Below, piece after piece: positions 23,882 to 32,302 of a stretch of 64,000 nucleotides of DNA. The notes under the pieces are model-generated. The model was not told the DNA's origin, ran no database searches, and was given only the letters and a program-made list of their open reading frames with translations. Each line of letters opens with the position of its first letter. The first letter of the stretch is position 1. The translations under genes and the position numbers were made by a program. The stretch comes from Marinobacter nauticus (lineage in GTDB: Bacteria > Pseudomonadota > Gammaproteobacteria > Pseudomonadales > Oleiphilaceae), in assembly GCF_003634635.1 (NCBI RefSeq), contig NZ_RBJB01000002.1, positions 1,054,001 to 1,118,000 of the forward strand. The letters run 5' to 3'.

Positions 23882-25093
23882 TTACAGATTCCCGGAGCTG
23901 AACAGTCGGTGCGCCAGAATAAGCGCGAAGCCAATCAGTATACCTGAAGCAGCGAAAGCCAGGGTAAAGCCGCTCAGTTCAAGTAGCAGGCCAAAGAACA
24001 GGGGCGCCAGAAAGTGCACCGCCCGGTTTGCCATCAAACGCATACCCAATGCCCCTGCACGCCGCTCACGTTCCACAGATTCCGCCAGGATCACCATGGA
24101 TAAAGGCTGGGTAAGGCCGGAACCGATACCGACCAGCATGGCCAGGGCAGCCATCAGCAGCAACTGCTCAGACGCCCCCAGAAAAGCCAAGCCAGCGGCA
24201 AGGGTACCGAGCGAGAGTAACACTGTCGGCACGCGGCCTCCGGCAAGTGCAATAATGCGCGCCATAAACGGCCGAACCAGCATGGAAACACCGGCTCGAA
24301 GACTGACCAGAACTCCGATAATCAACGGGCTGATGGCCAGGCTCTCCAGGTACACTGGCAAATAGCTTCCGTAGACCCCGAGTGCGAACATCCCCAATAC
24401 CGTGACCAGAATCGACAACTGCACCCCACGGTTACTGCCGACAAGCTGCCATTGCGCCCGGAAACCCGCCTGCTTTCGGGTAACGTGAATACGCTCCCTC
24501 GCCTGCCCGGTCAGGCGGAGTGTTACAACGCCCGAGACCAGCGCAAACAGAGCCATCACAAGGAACACGTACTGGGTACCAGAAGACTTCAGCACAACAC
24601 CGGCCAACAGGGGGCCGATAACCTGCCCGCCCGACAGCCAGGTGGCATACCAGCCAAAGTACTGCTCCAGCCTCTGGCCGGTGCCCAGGTTTGAAATGAT
24701 GGTTTGGGCGGCCAGAACCATCTGGAGGTGAGCCAGCCCCACCAGCAACTGACCAGTCACGAGGCCCGCATAGCCATACCACGCATGCATCGACAACAAG
24801 CCTGCCACCATAATGCCCGCCCCGGCCAGCAGCGTGGCCCTGCCACCAAACCGGCTCACGATGCCTCCCAGGGGAATGGCCAGGACCAGCGGTAGCAGAT
24901 ACTGGGCGCTTAACACTGCACCCAGAACGAGCGGAGACGCGCCAAGCTGAAGTCCATACACAGGCACTGCCACAATCAGCATTGAATAGACGACAAAACA
25001 CAGCGTCAGTGACAGACAGACCGCGAAGAAATTTTGCGAGGCCTCAGAGGCTCGCCCGGAAGAGTCGCGGTGGCTGGAATGGTTGCTTTGCAA
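23882..25093 (-). CDS. MFS transporter, drug-efflux-like
   Basis: This 403-residue protein has about 12 membrane helices after a short hydrophilic Ser/His-rich start. MFS features include PLGGIVSRFGGRATLLAGAG and, in the second half, RPFMARIIALAGGRVPTVLL. The resemblance is to the DHA1 or YfcJ-like efflux groups, without a clear substrate. The first ATG may be too far upstream; a start a few residues later is possible. It is the promoter-proximal gene of a two-transporter operon. Confidence 0.78.
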   Translation of the reverse strand: MQSNHSSHRDSSGRASEASQNFFAVCLSLTLCFVVYSMLIVAVPVYGLQLGASPLVLGAVLSAQYLLPLVLAIPLGGIVSRFGGRATLLAGAGIMVAGLLSMHAWYGYAGLVTGQLLVGLAHLQMVLAAQTIISNLGTGQRLEQYFGWYATWLSGGQVIGPLLAGVVLKSSGTQYVFLVMALFALVSGVVTLRLTGQARERIHVTRKQAGFRAQWQLVGSNRGVQLSILVTVLGMFALGVYGSYLPVYLESLAISPLIIGVLVSLRAGVSMLVRPFMARIIALAGGRVPTVLLSLGTLAAGLAFLGASEQLLLMAALAMLVGIGSGLTQPLSMVILAESVERERRAGALGMRLMANRAVHFLAPLFFGLLLELSGFTLAFAASGILIGFALILAHRLFSSGNL

Positions 25094-25176
25094 GTGGATG
25101 CCCGATTCGAATGATGTAGCTAAAGCGGGCTATGGTAACGCGAATGGCTCGCAACAGAAACGCGAGGAAAGGACAT

Positions 25177-25199
25177 GCCGGGGGAAGCGCTCCCCCGGC
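25177..25199 (-). terminator. Hairpin after putA
   Basis: GCCGGGGGA and TCCCCCGGC form a perfect nine-pair stem 12 bases after the putA stop. The T content downstream is weak, so termination may be partial and some transcripts could enter the MFS genes. Confidence 0.5.
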
Positions 25200-25210
25200 C
25201 TAAACCGGCT

Positions 25211-28200
25211 TTATTCAGCCGACGCAATCAGGCTGGCGTTACCGCCGGCCGCTGTGGTGTCGATACACAGATGCCGCTCAATCACGTAGCGCTGATCCAG
25301 CTTGTGTTCGGTGATCACCGGCAGCAACGCGCCCTCACGCTTACTCAGCGCCATGCGGTACTGCTTGAGCAGCGGCTTCTCGGCTACGCTCACCACCGCT
25401 TCAAAGCCGGTCAGATGGCTCAGAGCGTCCGGATCAAGCATGCCATCGCTGGCAACAACCGGAAGGCCCGCCTTGATGGCATCGGCCAGTGCCTTCTCGG
25501 CGCCCGGTGCAATCACCACCACCTTGTTACCCTGCGACAGGGCGGTGCCGGCCTGCTCAACGGCAGATTCGGCGTCTGGGCCAAGGCACAGCACCAGACC
25601 GCGACCATGGCAGGACAGATGGTTCTGCTCGCCCGTCGGCCCCGGCATCTCCTCGTAGCCTTCGTCCAGAGGCGCCGGCACCTTGCCGAAGAAGGGATCC
25701 AGCAACGCCTGACGACCTTCCGCCTCCGGTACCGCTACTTTGGCCAGCTTGTCGATCAACTTCTGAGCCTTGTCGGTACTGAGCACCTTGTCACTGGACT
25801 GAGCGGGCTTTTCAACCACCTCACCCCGCAGGAAGCGGTGCACGTACTGCGGGCCACCGGCTTTCGGCCCGGTACCCGACAGTCCCTCGCCACCGAATGG
25901 CTGGGAACCGACGATGGCGCCGATCTGGTTACGGTTCACGTAGGTGTTACCCACCTTGATACGACTGGCAATGTGCTCGATCCGGCGGTCAACGCGGCTA
26001 TGAATACCGAAAGTCAGGCCGTATCCCTTGGCATTGACGGCGTCAATCACCTTGTCGATGTCCTTGGCTTCAAACGTGGCCACATGCAGAACCGGGCCGA
26101 AGATTTCCTCTTCCAGCTCTTCAATTCCGCTCACCTGAAGCACTGCCGGCGACACGAACAGGCCCTTCTCCGGTACGTTCAGTTTTTTGAGCAGCTTGCC
26201 CTGCTGCTCGAATTTCTGGCAATGGTCGGTAATCTTCTTGCGGGCATTTTCGTCGATCACCGGGCCCACATCGGTCGACAACTGCCATGGATCACCAATA
26301 CCCAGTTCCTCCATCGCACCGTAAAGCATTTCCAGCAAATTATCGGCAATGTCCTTCTGCACATACAGCATACGAAGTGCAGAGCATCGCTGGCCGGCAC
26401 TCTGGAAGGAGGATGCCAGCACGTCACGCACCACCTGCTCCGGCAACGCGGTGGAATCCACAATCATGGCGTTCAGACCACCGGTTTCTGCCACCAGCGG
26501 TGCATCCGGCTCCATGTGTTCGGTCATGGCCTTGTTGATCCGCTGTGCGGTCGCGGTTGAACCCGTGAAACACACACCGGTCACCCGGGCATCGGACGTC
26601 AGGCCGGAACCCACGGTGGAGCCGGTGCCGGGCAATAACTGGATCGCGGCCCTGGGTATGCCGGCCTGATGCATCAGCTCCACGGCCCGGAAGGCCAGCA
26701 GCGAGGTTTGTTCTGCCGGCTTGGCCACCACCGCGTTACCGGCCGCCAGGTTCGCCAGAATCTGGCCAGTAAAGATCGCCAGCGGGAAGTTCCAGGGCGA
26801 GATACAACACATTACACCACGGGCCTCGCCGTCATTCTTGTAACGGATGCCTTCGTTGGCATAGAACATGGCAAAATCCACGGCCTCACGAATCTCGGCC
26901 ACGGCATCCAGCAGGGATTTGCCTGCTTCTCGGGTGGTCAACGCAAACAGCTCGTGCACGTTCTCTTCGTACAGGTCGCCGACCCTGCGAATCATGGCCG
27001 CACGCTCTTCCGCCGGTACCGAAGACCACTGTTTGAAGCCCTCCTGAGCGGCGTCCAGAGCCGACGAAATATCCGCCTCTGAGGTATAGGTGATGTGACC
27101 GACCAGGTCGTCCGGGTTTGCAGGATTCCGCACCTCAACCACTTCGTCACTGACAGAATCCACGGCCAGTATCGGGCCACCTTTCCACTGATGGCTCTTG
27201 TAACGGTTACGACCTTCATCAATCTCAGCCACCGTCACCGGATCGGTAATATCCCAGCCCTTGGAGTTTCGACGCTGCTCACCGAAAATTTTCGACGGAT
27301 GCACGATCGCCTTGCTGGACAGGTTATGGCCAAGCTCCACCACTACATCAATCGGGTCTTTGGCGATTTCTTCCGGGGTGATGCTGGTATCCACAATCTG
27401 GTTAACAAAAGAACTGTTGGCACCGTTCTCCAGCAACCGGCGAACCAGGTAAGCCAGCAGGTCTTTGTGAGCACCCACCGGCGCGTAGATCCGGCAAGGC
27501 ACACCACTGTCCTCCAGAACCTGATCGTGCAGGGATTCCCCCATACCATGCAGGCGCTGGAACTCGAATTTATCCCGACTCAGATCCTTGGCCAGTTCCA
27601 GCACCGCTGACACCGAATGGGCGTTGTGGGTGGCGAACTGCGGGTAGATACGGTCGGTCATGCCCAAAAGCTTGCGAGCACCGGCCAGGTAAGCGACGTC
27701 GCTGCAGGCCTTGCGGGTGAAGACCGGAAAGTCTGACAGGCCCATCACCTGGGCACGCTTGATCTCGGCATCCCAGTAAGCACCTTTAACCAGCCGCACC
27801 ATGATGCGGCGATCCAGTTTTTCAGAAAGCGCATAGAGCCAGTCCAGGGTCTGCGAGGCACGCTTGCCGAACGCCTGGACCACAACACCAAAACCTTGCC
27901 AGTCTTTCAGTTCCGGGTCGGACAGGATGGCCTCAATCACATCCAGGGAAAGATCCAGACGATCCTGCTCTTCGGCATCAATATTGAAGCCCATGTTGGC
28001 CGCTGCTGCCTTTTTGGCGAGCTTGAGTGCCCGGGGCATGAGCTCATTCATCACGCGCTCTTTATGCCCGTACTCATAGCGTGCCAGCAGCGCCGACAGC
28101 TTCACCGAGATACCCGGATTCGTTCTTACATCGCCTTTGCAGCGCTTGCTGATGCTGTCAATGGCATCAGAGTACGCCTGGTAATAACGCTGAGCATCGG

Positions 28201-28840
28201 CATCGGTGCGCGCCGCTTCGCCCAGCATGTCATAGGAATAGGTATAGCCCCGCTCTTCCTGGGACTTGCCGCGGTCCTGCGCCTCTTCAATGGTACGGCC
28301 CAGTACAAACTGGCGCCCCATTTCCTTCATGGCCTGGCCCGCCACGGTGCGCACAACCGGTTCGCCCAGGCGCTTTACCAGCTTACGCAAGGTATCACCC
28401 ACACTCTGGCGCTCGGAATCCTTCAGCAGGTTGCTGGTCATCAGCAGGGCCAGGGTGGCCGAGTTGATCATTCCGGATTTGGCTTTGCCCACGTGAGCAC
28501 CCCAGTTGCCCGAGGTGATCTTGTCTTCGATCAGGTCCTGGATGGTGAGATTGTCGGGTACCCGCAGCAAAGCCTCCGCCAGGCACATAAGAGCCACACC
28601 TTCTTTGGTGGTCAGCCCATATTCGGCGAGAAACTTTTCCATGATGGTCGGGCGTGCGCTGTTGCGGACATCACGCACCAGCTCTGCCGCCCGGGCCGAA
28701 ATAGCCTTTCGGGTTTCATCCGACAACTGGGCCTCAGCAATCAGCCGGTGAATCACTTCATGTTCATCTGCCAGGTAGTTTGCACGGATCGCCTGGCGAA
28801 TGTCGTTGAGCTCCGGTGCCACAGATTGCTGAAGACTCAT
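25211..28840 (-). CDS. putA: PutA: proline dehydrogenase / P5C dehydrogenase
   Basis: This 1209-residue enzyme oxidises proline to glutamate in two steps, by an FAD-dependent dehydrogenase and then an NAD-dependent aldehyde dehydrogenase. The first domain shows RLVKGAYWDAEIKRAQ, QFATHNAHSV and QRLHGMGESLHDQV. The second has the catalytic Cys near residue 819 in SAGQRCSALR and the general base region AETGGLNAM. I place the start at 28840 (MSLQQS), with AGGAGGG upstream, rather than at an in-frame ATG at 28918. The ribbon-helix-helix DNA-binding domain of E. coli PutA is absent, so regulation probably falls to the divergent Lrp-family protein. Confidence 0.96.
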   Translation of the reverse strand: MSLQQSVAPELNDIRQAIRANYLADEHEVIHRLIAEAQLSDETRKAISARAAELVRDVRNSARPTIMEKFLAEYGLTTKEGVALMCLAEALLRVPDNLTIQDLIEDKITSGNWGAHVGKAKSGMINSATLALLMTSNLLKDSERQSVGDTLRKLVKRLGEPVVRTVAGQAMKEMGRQFVLGRTIEEAQDRGKSQEERGYTYSYDMLGEAARTDADAQRYYQAYSDAIDSISKRCKGDVRTNPGISVKLSALLARYEYGHKERVMNELMPRALKLAKKAAAANMGFNIDAEEQDRLDLSLDVIEAILSDPELKDWQGFGVVVQAFGKRASQTLDWLYALSEKLDRRIMVRLVKGAYWDAEIKRAQVMGLSDFPVFTRKACSDVAYLAGARKLLGMTDRIYPQFATHNAHSVSAVLELAKDLSRDKFEFQRLHGMGESLHDQVLEDSGVPCRIYAPVGAHKDLLAYLVRRLLENGANSSFVNQIVDTSITPEEIAKDPIDVVVELGHNLSSKAIVHPSKIFGEQRRNSKGWDITDPVTVAEIDEGRNRYKSHQWKGGPILAVDSVSDEVVEVRNPANPDDLVGHITYTSEADISSALDAAQEGFKQWSSVPAEERAAMIRRVGDLYEENVHELFALTTREAGKSLLDAVAEIREAVDFAMFYANEGIRYKNDGEARGVMCCISPWNFPLAIFTGQILANLAAGNAVVAKPAEQTSLLAFRAVELMHQAGIPRAAIQLLPGTGSTVGSGLTSDARVTGVCFTGSTATAQRINKAMTEHMEPDAPLVAETGGLNAMIVDSTALPEQVVRDVLASSFQSAGQRCSALRMLYVQKDIADNLLEMLYGAMEELGIGDPWQLSTDVGPVIDENARKKITDHCQKFEQQGKLLKKLNVPEKGLFVSPAVLQVSGIEELEEEIFGPVLHVATFEAKDIDKVIDAVNAKGYGLTFGIHSRVDRRIEHIASRIKVGNTYVNRNQIGAIVGSQPFGGEGLSGTGPKAGGPQYVHRFLRGEVVEKPAQSSDKVLSTDKAQKLIDKLAKVAVPEAEGRQALLDPFFGKVPAPLDEGYEEMPGPTGEQNHLSCHGRGLVLCLGPDAESAVEQAGTALSQGNKVVVIAPGAEKALADAIKAGLPVVASDGMLDPDALSHLTGFEAVVSVAEKPLLKQYRMALSKREGALLPVITEHKLDQRYVIERHLCIDTTAAGGNASLIASAE

Positions 28841-28879
28841 GGTGTACCCTCCTGATTGTTTGAATACTGACCGCATTTT

Positions 28880-28980
28880 AGCGAAGCAGGTACATGCAAT
28901 TAGCCTGTTCAGCATCACAATAGATTATTATTTTCCTTTTTTGGTACCTGAAAAATTACCTATAAGCCTGCACTTTCGCT
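28880..28980. promoter_or_regulatory. putA / Lrp-family divergent control region with inverted repeat
   Basis: The AT-rich gap between putA and the Lrp-family gene holds an imperfect inverted repeat: AGCGAAGCAGG (28880-28890) and GCCTGCACTTTCGCT (28966-28980). The distance between arms, about 75 bases, suits a multimeric Lrp-type regulator that wraps or loops DNA. Binding is inferred. Confidence 0.4.
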
Positions 28981-29039
28981 AATATTGGACGTTTCGGCCT
29001 TTTAAAAAAATTCATCCACTATCTCAAAGGATAGCAGTC

Positions 29040-29492
29040 ATGGCAGATCTCGACAGAATCGATCTTTCCATCATCCGGGAACTGCAAAAGAACGGCCGTA
29101 TTACCGTGACAGACCTTGCTTCCCGGGTCGGTTTATCAAAGACTCCCTGTCAGGTACGAATGAAACGGCTGGAAGATCAGGGATACATTACCGGCTACAG
29201 CGCCATGGTGAATCAGACCAAGCTGGGGCTCTCTCATGTTGCGTTCGCCCAGGTCACCCTGAATGACACCAGCAGCAAGGCACTGGCGGCGTTCAATGAG
29301 GCCGTCCGACAAATCTCCGCGGTGGAGCAGTGTCATATGATGGCGGCGAATTTCGACTATCTTCTGAAAATACGTACCCGCAACATGGCTGAATACCGCC
29401 AGGTTCTGGGAGAACAGATCTCCAGCCTGCCCCACGTACTCCAGACCAGCACTTTTGTCGTGATGGAAAACGTTAAAGACCGAGGACAGTAA
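29040..29492 (+). CDS. Lrp/AsnC-family regulator, probable putA activator
   Basis: This 150-residue protein has an N-terminal winged helix-turn-helix (LDRIDLSIIRELQKNGRI, DLASRVGLSKTPCQVRMKRLE) and a C-terminal RAM ligand-binding domain (LSHVAFAQVTL). It lies divergent to putA. In proteobacteria whose PutA lacks a DNA-binding domain, a neighbouring Lrp-type PutR commonly activates putA in response to proline. That role is inferred here. Its stop is one base before the glycerate kinase start, so the two may be cotranscribed. Confidence 0.88.
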   Translation: MADLDRIDLSIIRELQKNGRITVTDLASRVGLSKTPCQVRMKRLEDQGYITGYSAMVNQTKLGLSHVAFAQVTLNDTSSKALAAFNEAVRQISAVEQCHMMAANFDYLLKIRTRNMAEYRQVLGEQISSLPHVLQTSTFVVMENVKDRGQ

Positions 29493-29493
29493 G

Positions 29494-30630
29494 ATGCGGA
29501 TCGTTGTTGCCCCCGACTCTTTCAAGGAATGTCTCTCAGCGCAGCAAGTTGCCTCTGCCATCGCCCGTGGTTGGCGCAACGCTGCCCCGGAGGATGAGAT
29601 TGTAGAAATCCCTCTCGCTGATGGGGGCGAAGGAACCACAGTGGCACTGACAGAGGCTCTGGGCGGGCAACTGCATACGGTGGCCGTCACGGGCCCGCTG
29701 GGTGAGCGTATCGAAGCCCGCTTTGGCCTGGCCAATAACAACGAAACCGCCGTCATTGAGGTAGCTGAAGCCAGTGGCTTGCATTGTGTACCCGCCGAGG
29801 CCCGTGATGCGCTCCGGGCAACCAGCCGTGGTACCGGAGAGTTGATTCTGGCAGCCCTGAAACACCGGCCGAAAACATTGATCATGGGCCTGGGAGGAAG
29901 CGCCACAACGGATGGCGGCGCGGGCATACTGCAGGCTCTGGGGGCGCGCCTGCTGGATAACCAGAGCGAGGAAATCGGGCCCGGCGGTGCAGGCCTGGCA
30001 CGACTGGCCACGGCGGACCTTGAACCTGCCATTCGCAGACTCAACGGCATCCAGTTGATTGTGGCCTGTGATGTTACCAATGCGTTGCTGGGCCCGGAGG
30101 GAGCGGCAGCGGTTTTCGGGCCGCAGAAAGGCGCCAATGAAGACGACGTTCGTCAGCTGGACGCCAATCTTGCGCATTTTTCCCGTCTGGTTAAGGCGCA
30201 GGGCCTGGACATTGCCAGCTTTCCCGGTAGTGGCGCCGCCGGGGGTATCGGTGGCACGGTCAAGGGTATTCTGGGCGCCCGACTCCAACCGGGAATAGAG
30301 CTGGTGATGGAGGCCGTCAAACTGGAGCAGCATATCCGCAACGCGGATCTGGTGATCACCGCGGAAGGCGCCATCGATGCTCAAAGCGCCTTTGGAAAAA
30401 CGCCGGCCGGCGTGTCCAGACTGGCGCATGCCTGCGGTGTACCAGTGATTGGCCTGTGTGGAAAATTAGGGGCTGAACTGGCTCCGCTCCATAGCGTTGG
30501 GTTAACAGCGGCTTTCTCGATCACCCCCGCTCCCATCACCCTGACGGAAGCCTATGGTCTGGCAGAAGCTAACCTCGAGAAGTCTTCGGAGCAGCTGGCG
30601 CGCCTGACGCACAGTTTCTCACGCCGGTGA
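29494..30630 (+). CDS. Glycerate kinase (GarK/GlxK family)
   Basis: This 378-residue enzyme would phosphorylate D-glycerate, feeding glyoxylate or serine carbon into glycolysis. The family pattern is clear: VVAPDSFKECLSAQQVA, PLADGGEGT, GLGGSATTDGGAGILQALG and VITAEGAIDAQSAFGKTP. Length is normal. It directly follows the Lrp-family gene, a pairing whose metabolic reason is unclear. Its 3' end overlaps the convergent Crp/Fnr gene by 12 bases. Confidence 0.92.
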   Translation: MRIVVAPDSFKECLSAQQVASAIARGWRNAAPEDEIVEIPLADGGEGTTVALTEALGGQLHTVAVTGPLGERIEARFGLANNNETAVIEVAEASGLHCVPAEARDALRATSRGTGELILAALKHRPKTLIMGLGGSATTDGGAGILQALGARLLDNQSEEIGPGGAGLARLATADLEPAIRRLNGIQLIVACDVTNALLGPEGAAAVFGPQKGANEDDVRQLDANLAHFSRLVKAQGLDIASFPGSGAAGGIGGTVKGILGARLQPGIELVMEAVKLEQHIRNADLVITAEGAIDAQSAFGKTPAGVSRLAHACGVPVIGLCGKLGAELAPLHSVGLTAAFSITPAPITLTEAYGLAEANLEKSSEQLARLTHSFSRR

Positions 30631-31260
30631 AGCGGTTTTCCGTAATCCGGTGAGCTCAACCCGGCCGCGGGCTAACCGAACCTGGCCCCGGCGTTCGAGT
30701 TCTTTAAGCAGTCGGCTGACCACTTCCCTGGCCGTTCCCAGCTCCACGGCCAGCTCCTGATGGGTAATATTCAGTACACTCTGACCATCAGCCGCACGGG
30801 CCTGAAGCCACTCCGCCAGGCGCTCATCCATACGGTGAAACGCTACTTCTTCAACCAACAACATCAGATCGTCAAGTCGACGGCCATAGGACTCCATAAT
30901 CCCCAGCCGGAACTCTGCCGACTGATCCATCAGCCGATCGAATAATCCGCGCGGGATAATGGCGGCTTCTGCCTCCTCTTCAACGATGGCTTCAGCCCGG
31001 TAGCCACGGCCCGTCATCAGACAGCCAATGGACAACGTGCAGATATCGTCAGCGCCCATACGGTAGAGCACGATGCTGTGGCCAGATGCTCCGGTCATCT
31101 GCACCTTGATACTGCCATCCAGCACCAGGGGAAGCCCCCGGCAATGCTCTCCAGCACTGAACAGCACCTGCCCGGGAGGGAAACGCATGGCCCGGAGACC
31201 CTCCAGGGCATCTTTGCGCAAGGAGTCATGTAGTGTGTCGAGAATACTGTGCCTGGCCAT
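30619..31260 (-). CDS. Crp/Fnr-family transcriptional regulator
   Basis: This 213-residue protein has a cyclic-nucleotide-type beta barrel (FPPGQVLFSAGEHCRGLPLVLDG) and a C-terminal helix-turn-helix (NITHQELAVELGTAREVVSRLLKELERRG). FNR-type iron-sulfur cysteines are not in place; single Cys residues occur in EHCRG, DICTL and IGCLM. I chose ATG 31260 (MARHSIL) over 31308. It is divergent to a DUF2892 gene, a pairing that suggests control of that membrane protein, perhaps linked to redox or sulfur stress. The signal is unknown. Confidence 0.85.
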   Translation of the reverse strand: MARHSILDTLHDSLRKDALEGLRAMRFPPGQVLFSAGEHCRGLPLVLDGSIKVQMTGASGHSIVLYRMGADDICTLSIGCLMTGRGYRAEAIVEEEAEAAIIPRGLFDRLMDQSAEFRLGIMESYGRRLDDLMLLVEEVAFHRMDERLAEWLQARAADGQSVLNITHQELAVELGTAREVVSRLLKELERRGQVRLARGRVELTGLRKTASPA

Positions 31261-31372
31261 TCCGCATTGCCTTGTATCGAAAGTCGTCTGCCTGTGTGAC
31301 TTTATCACTGAATCCGGCCAATAACAGGCCTATAGTCAAACCATCATCCGACATCACACAGGAGAGACCAAG

Positions 31373-31561
31373 ATGACGGTAAACATGGGTTCCGCTGATC
31401 GTATTATTCGTGCCATCGTGGGTGTTGTCCTGCTGGCCCTGGTCTTTGTTGGCCCTCAGACGCCCTGGGGCTGGATTGGCATTGTACCGCTGGCAACAGC
31501 ACTGGTGGGAAACTGCCCTGCCTATTCCCTGCTCGGCATCAAAACCTGCAAAACAAAATAG
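31373..31561 (+). CDS. DUF2892 small inner-membrane protein
   Basis: This 62-residue protein begins NMGSADRIIRAIVGVVLL, a typical DUF2892 start, has two hydrophobic helices, and ends NCPAYSLLGIKTCK with two cysteines. The same unit forms the membrane part of YgaP-type rhodaneses in E. coli, but no rhodanese domain is attached here. AGGAG lies before ATG 31373. It is likely controlled by the divergent Crp/Fnr-type regulator. Its biochemical role is unknown. Confidence 0.85.
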   Translation: MTVNMGSADRIIRAIVGVVLLALVFVGPQTPWGWIGIVPLATALVGNCPAYSLLGIKTCKTK

Positions 31562-31582
31562 GCCTCCAGGCACCAAAAACAC

Positions 31583-31616
31583 AAAGGCCAGAGCAGCTCT
31601 CGCCACTCTGGCCTTT
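31583..31616. terminator. Bidirectional terminator
   Basis: AAAGGCCAGAG and CTCTGGCCTTT pair around a 12-base loop. It lies between the DUF2892 stop and the convergent MerR-family stop and can serve both. Confidence 0.75.
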
Positions 31617-31650
31617 GTCGTTCTTCAATGCAGACAGGCTTACTGCTGTT

Positions 31651-32016
31651 TCAGCGCACCGGCGTGTTCAGCACATCCAGCACTTCCTCAAGCTCGGTGA
31701 TCATCTGACGGATCAACTGCTTGTACTGTGAAGTATCATCCTTCACTTCGCTGCTGCTGAGCTTCTGCTTGGCACCACCAATGGTGTAGCCCTGATCGTA
31801 CAGCAGGCTGCGGATCTGGCGGATGGTGATCACATCCGCGCGTTGATAGTAACGGCGATTGCCCCGGCGCTTGACCGGCGACAGCTGCGGGAATTCCTGC
31901 TCCCAATAGCGCAACACATGCGCCTTGACCGCACACAGCTCGGCTACTTCACCAATGGTGAAATAACGCTTGCCCGGAATAACCGGGAGCTCATTGTTAT
32001 GACTGGGTTCCAGCAT
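31651..32016 (-). CDS. MerR-family regulator downstream of ihfA
   Basis: This 121-residue protein has a MerR-type DNA-binding domain ([41 protein letters not shown]) and a short C-terminal helix, with no effector cysteines like those of metal sensors. The same gene follows ihfA in pseudomonads. It overlaps the 3' end of ihfA by 20 bases, so it is the last gene of the thrS-to-ihfA cluster. Targets are unknown. Confidence 0.88.
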   Translation of the reverse strand: MLEPSHNNELPVIPGKRYFTIGEVAELCAVKAHVLRYWEQEFPQLSPVKRRGNRRYYQRADVITIRQIRSLLYDQGYTIGGAKQKLSSSEVKDDTSQYKQLIRQMITELEEVLDVLNTPVR

Positions 32017-32299
32017 ACGCTTCTACTTTCTGCTTCAGTTTCTGACCTGGTCGAAACGTAACTACGCGCCGTGCACTGATGGGAATTTCCTCACCCGTTT
32101 TCGGGTTCCGTCCCGGTCGCTGCTTCTTGTCCCTGAGATCGAAGTTGCCGAAACCCGACAACTTCACCTGCTCGTTGTGGCTGAGTGCGCCTCTGATTTC
32201 GTCGAAGAAAGCTTCCACCATTTCCTTGGCTTCCCGCTTGTTAAGCCCCAACTCCTCGTACAAGCGCTCTGCCATGTCCGCTTTCGTCAAAGCCGCCAT
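31997..32299 (-). CDS. ihfA: Integration host factor, alpha subunit
   Basis: This 100-residue protein has the HU/IHF fold: [18 protein letters not shown], the [13 protein letters not shown] core and the DNA-bending arm [12 protein letters not shown] with its intercalating Pro, then [13 protein letters not shown]. With IhfB it bends DNA in transcription, recombination and phage integration. It lies three bases after pheT, as in E. coli. Confidence 0.97.
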   Translation of the reverse strand: MAALTKADMAERLYEELGLNKREAKEMVEAFFDEIRGALSHNEQVKLSGFGNFDLRDKKQRPGRNPKTGEEIPISARRVVTFRPGQKLKQKVEAYAGTQS

Positions 32300-32302
32300 C
32301 TG

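Noticed and set aside
25175-26560. 461-codon rightward frame opposite putA
   Set aside because: It lies within the coding region of a complete PutA on the other strand and has no independent start signals.
31296-31308. GTGA-N5-TCAC before the Crp/Fnr-type gene, resembling a CRP site
   Set aside because: Spacing is five instead of six bases and the flanks do not fit the CRP consensus. It may still be an autoregulatory site but is too weak to annotate.
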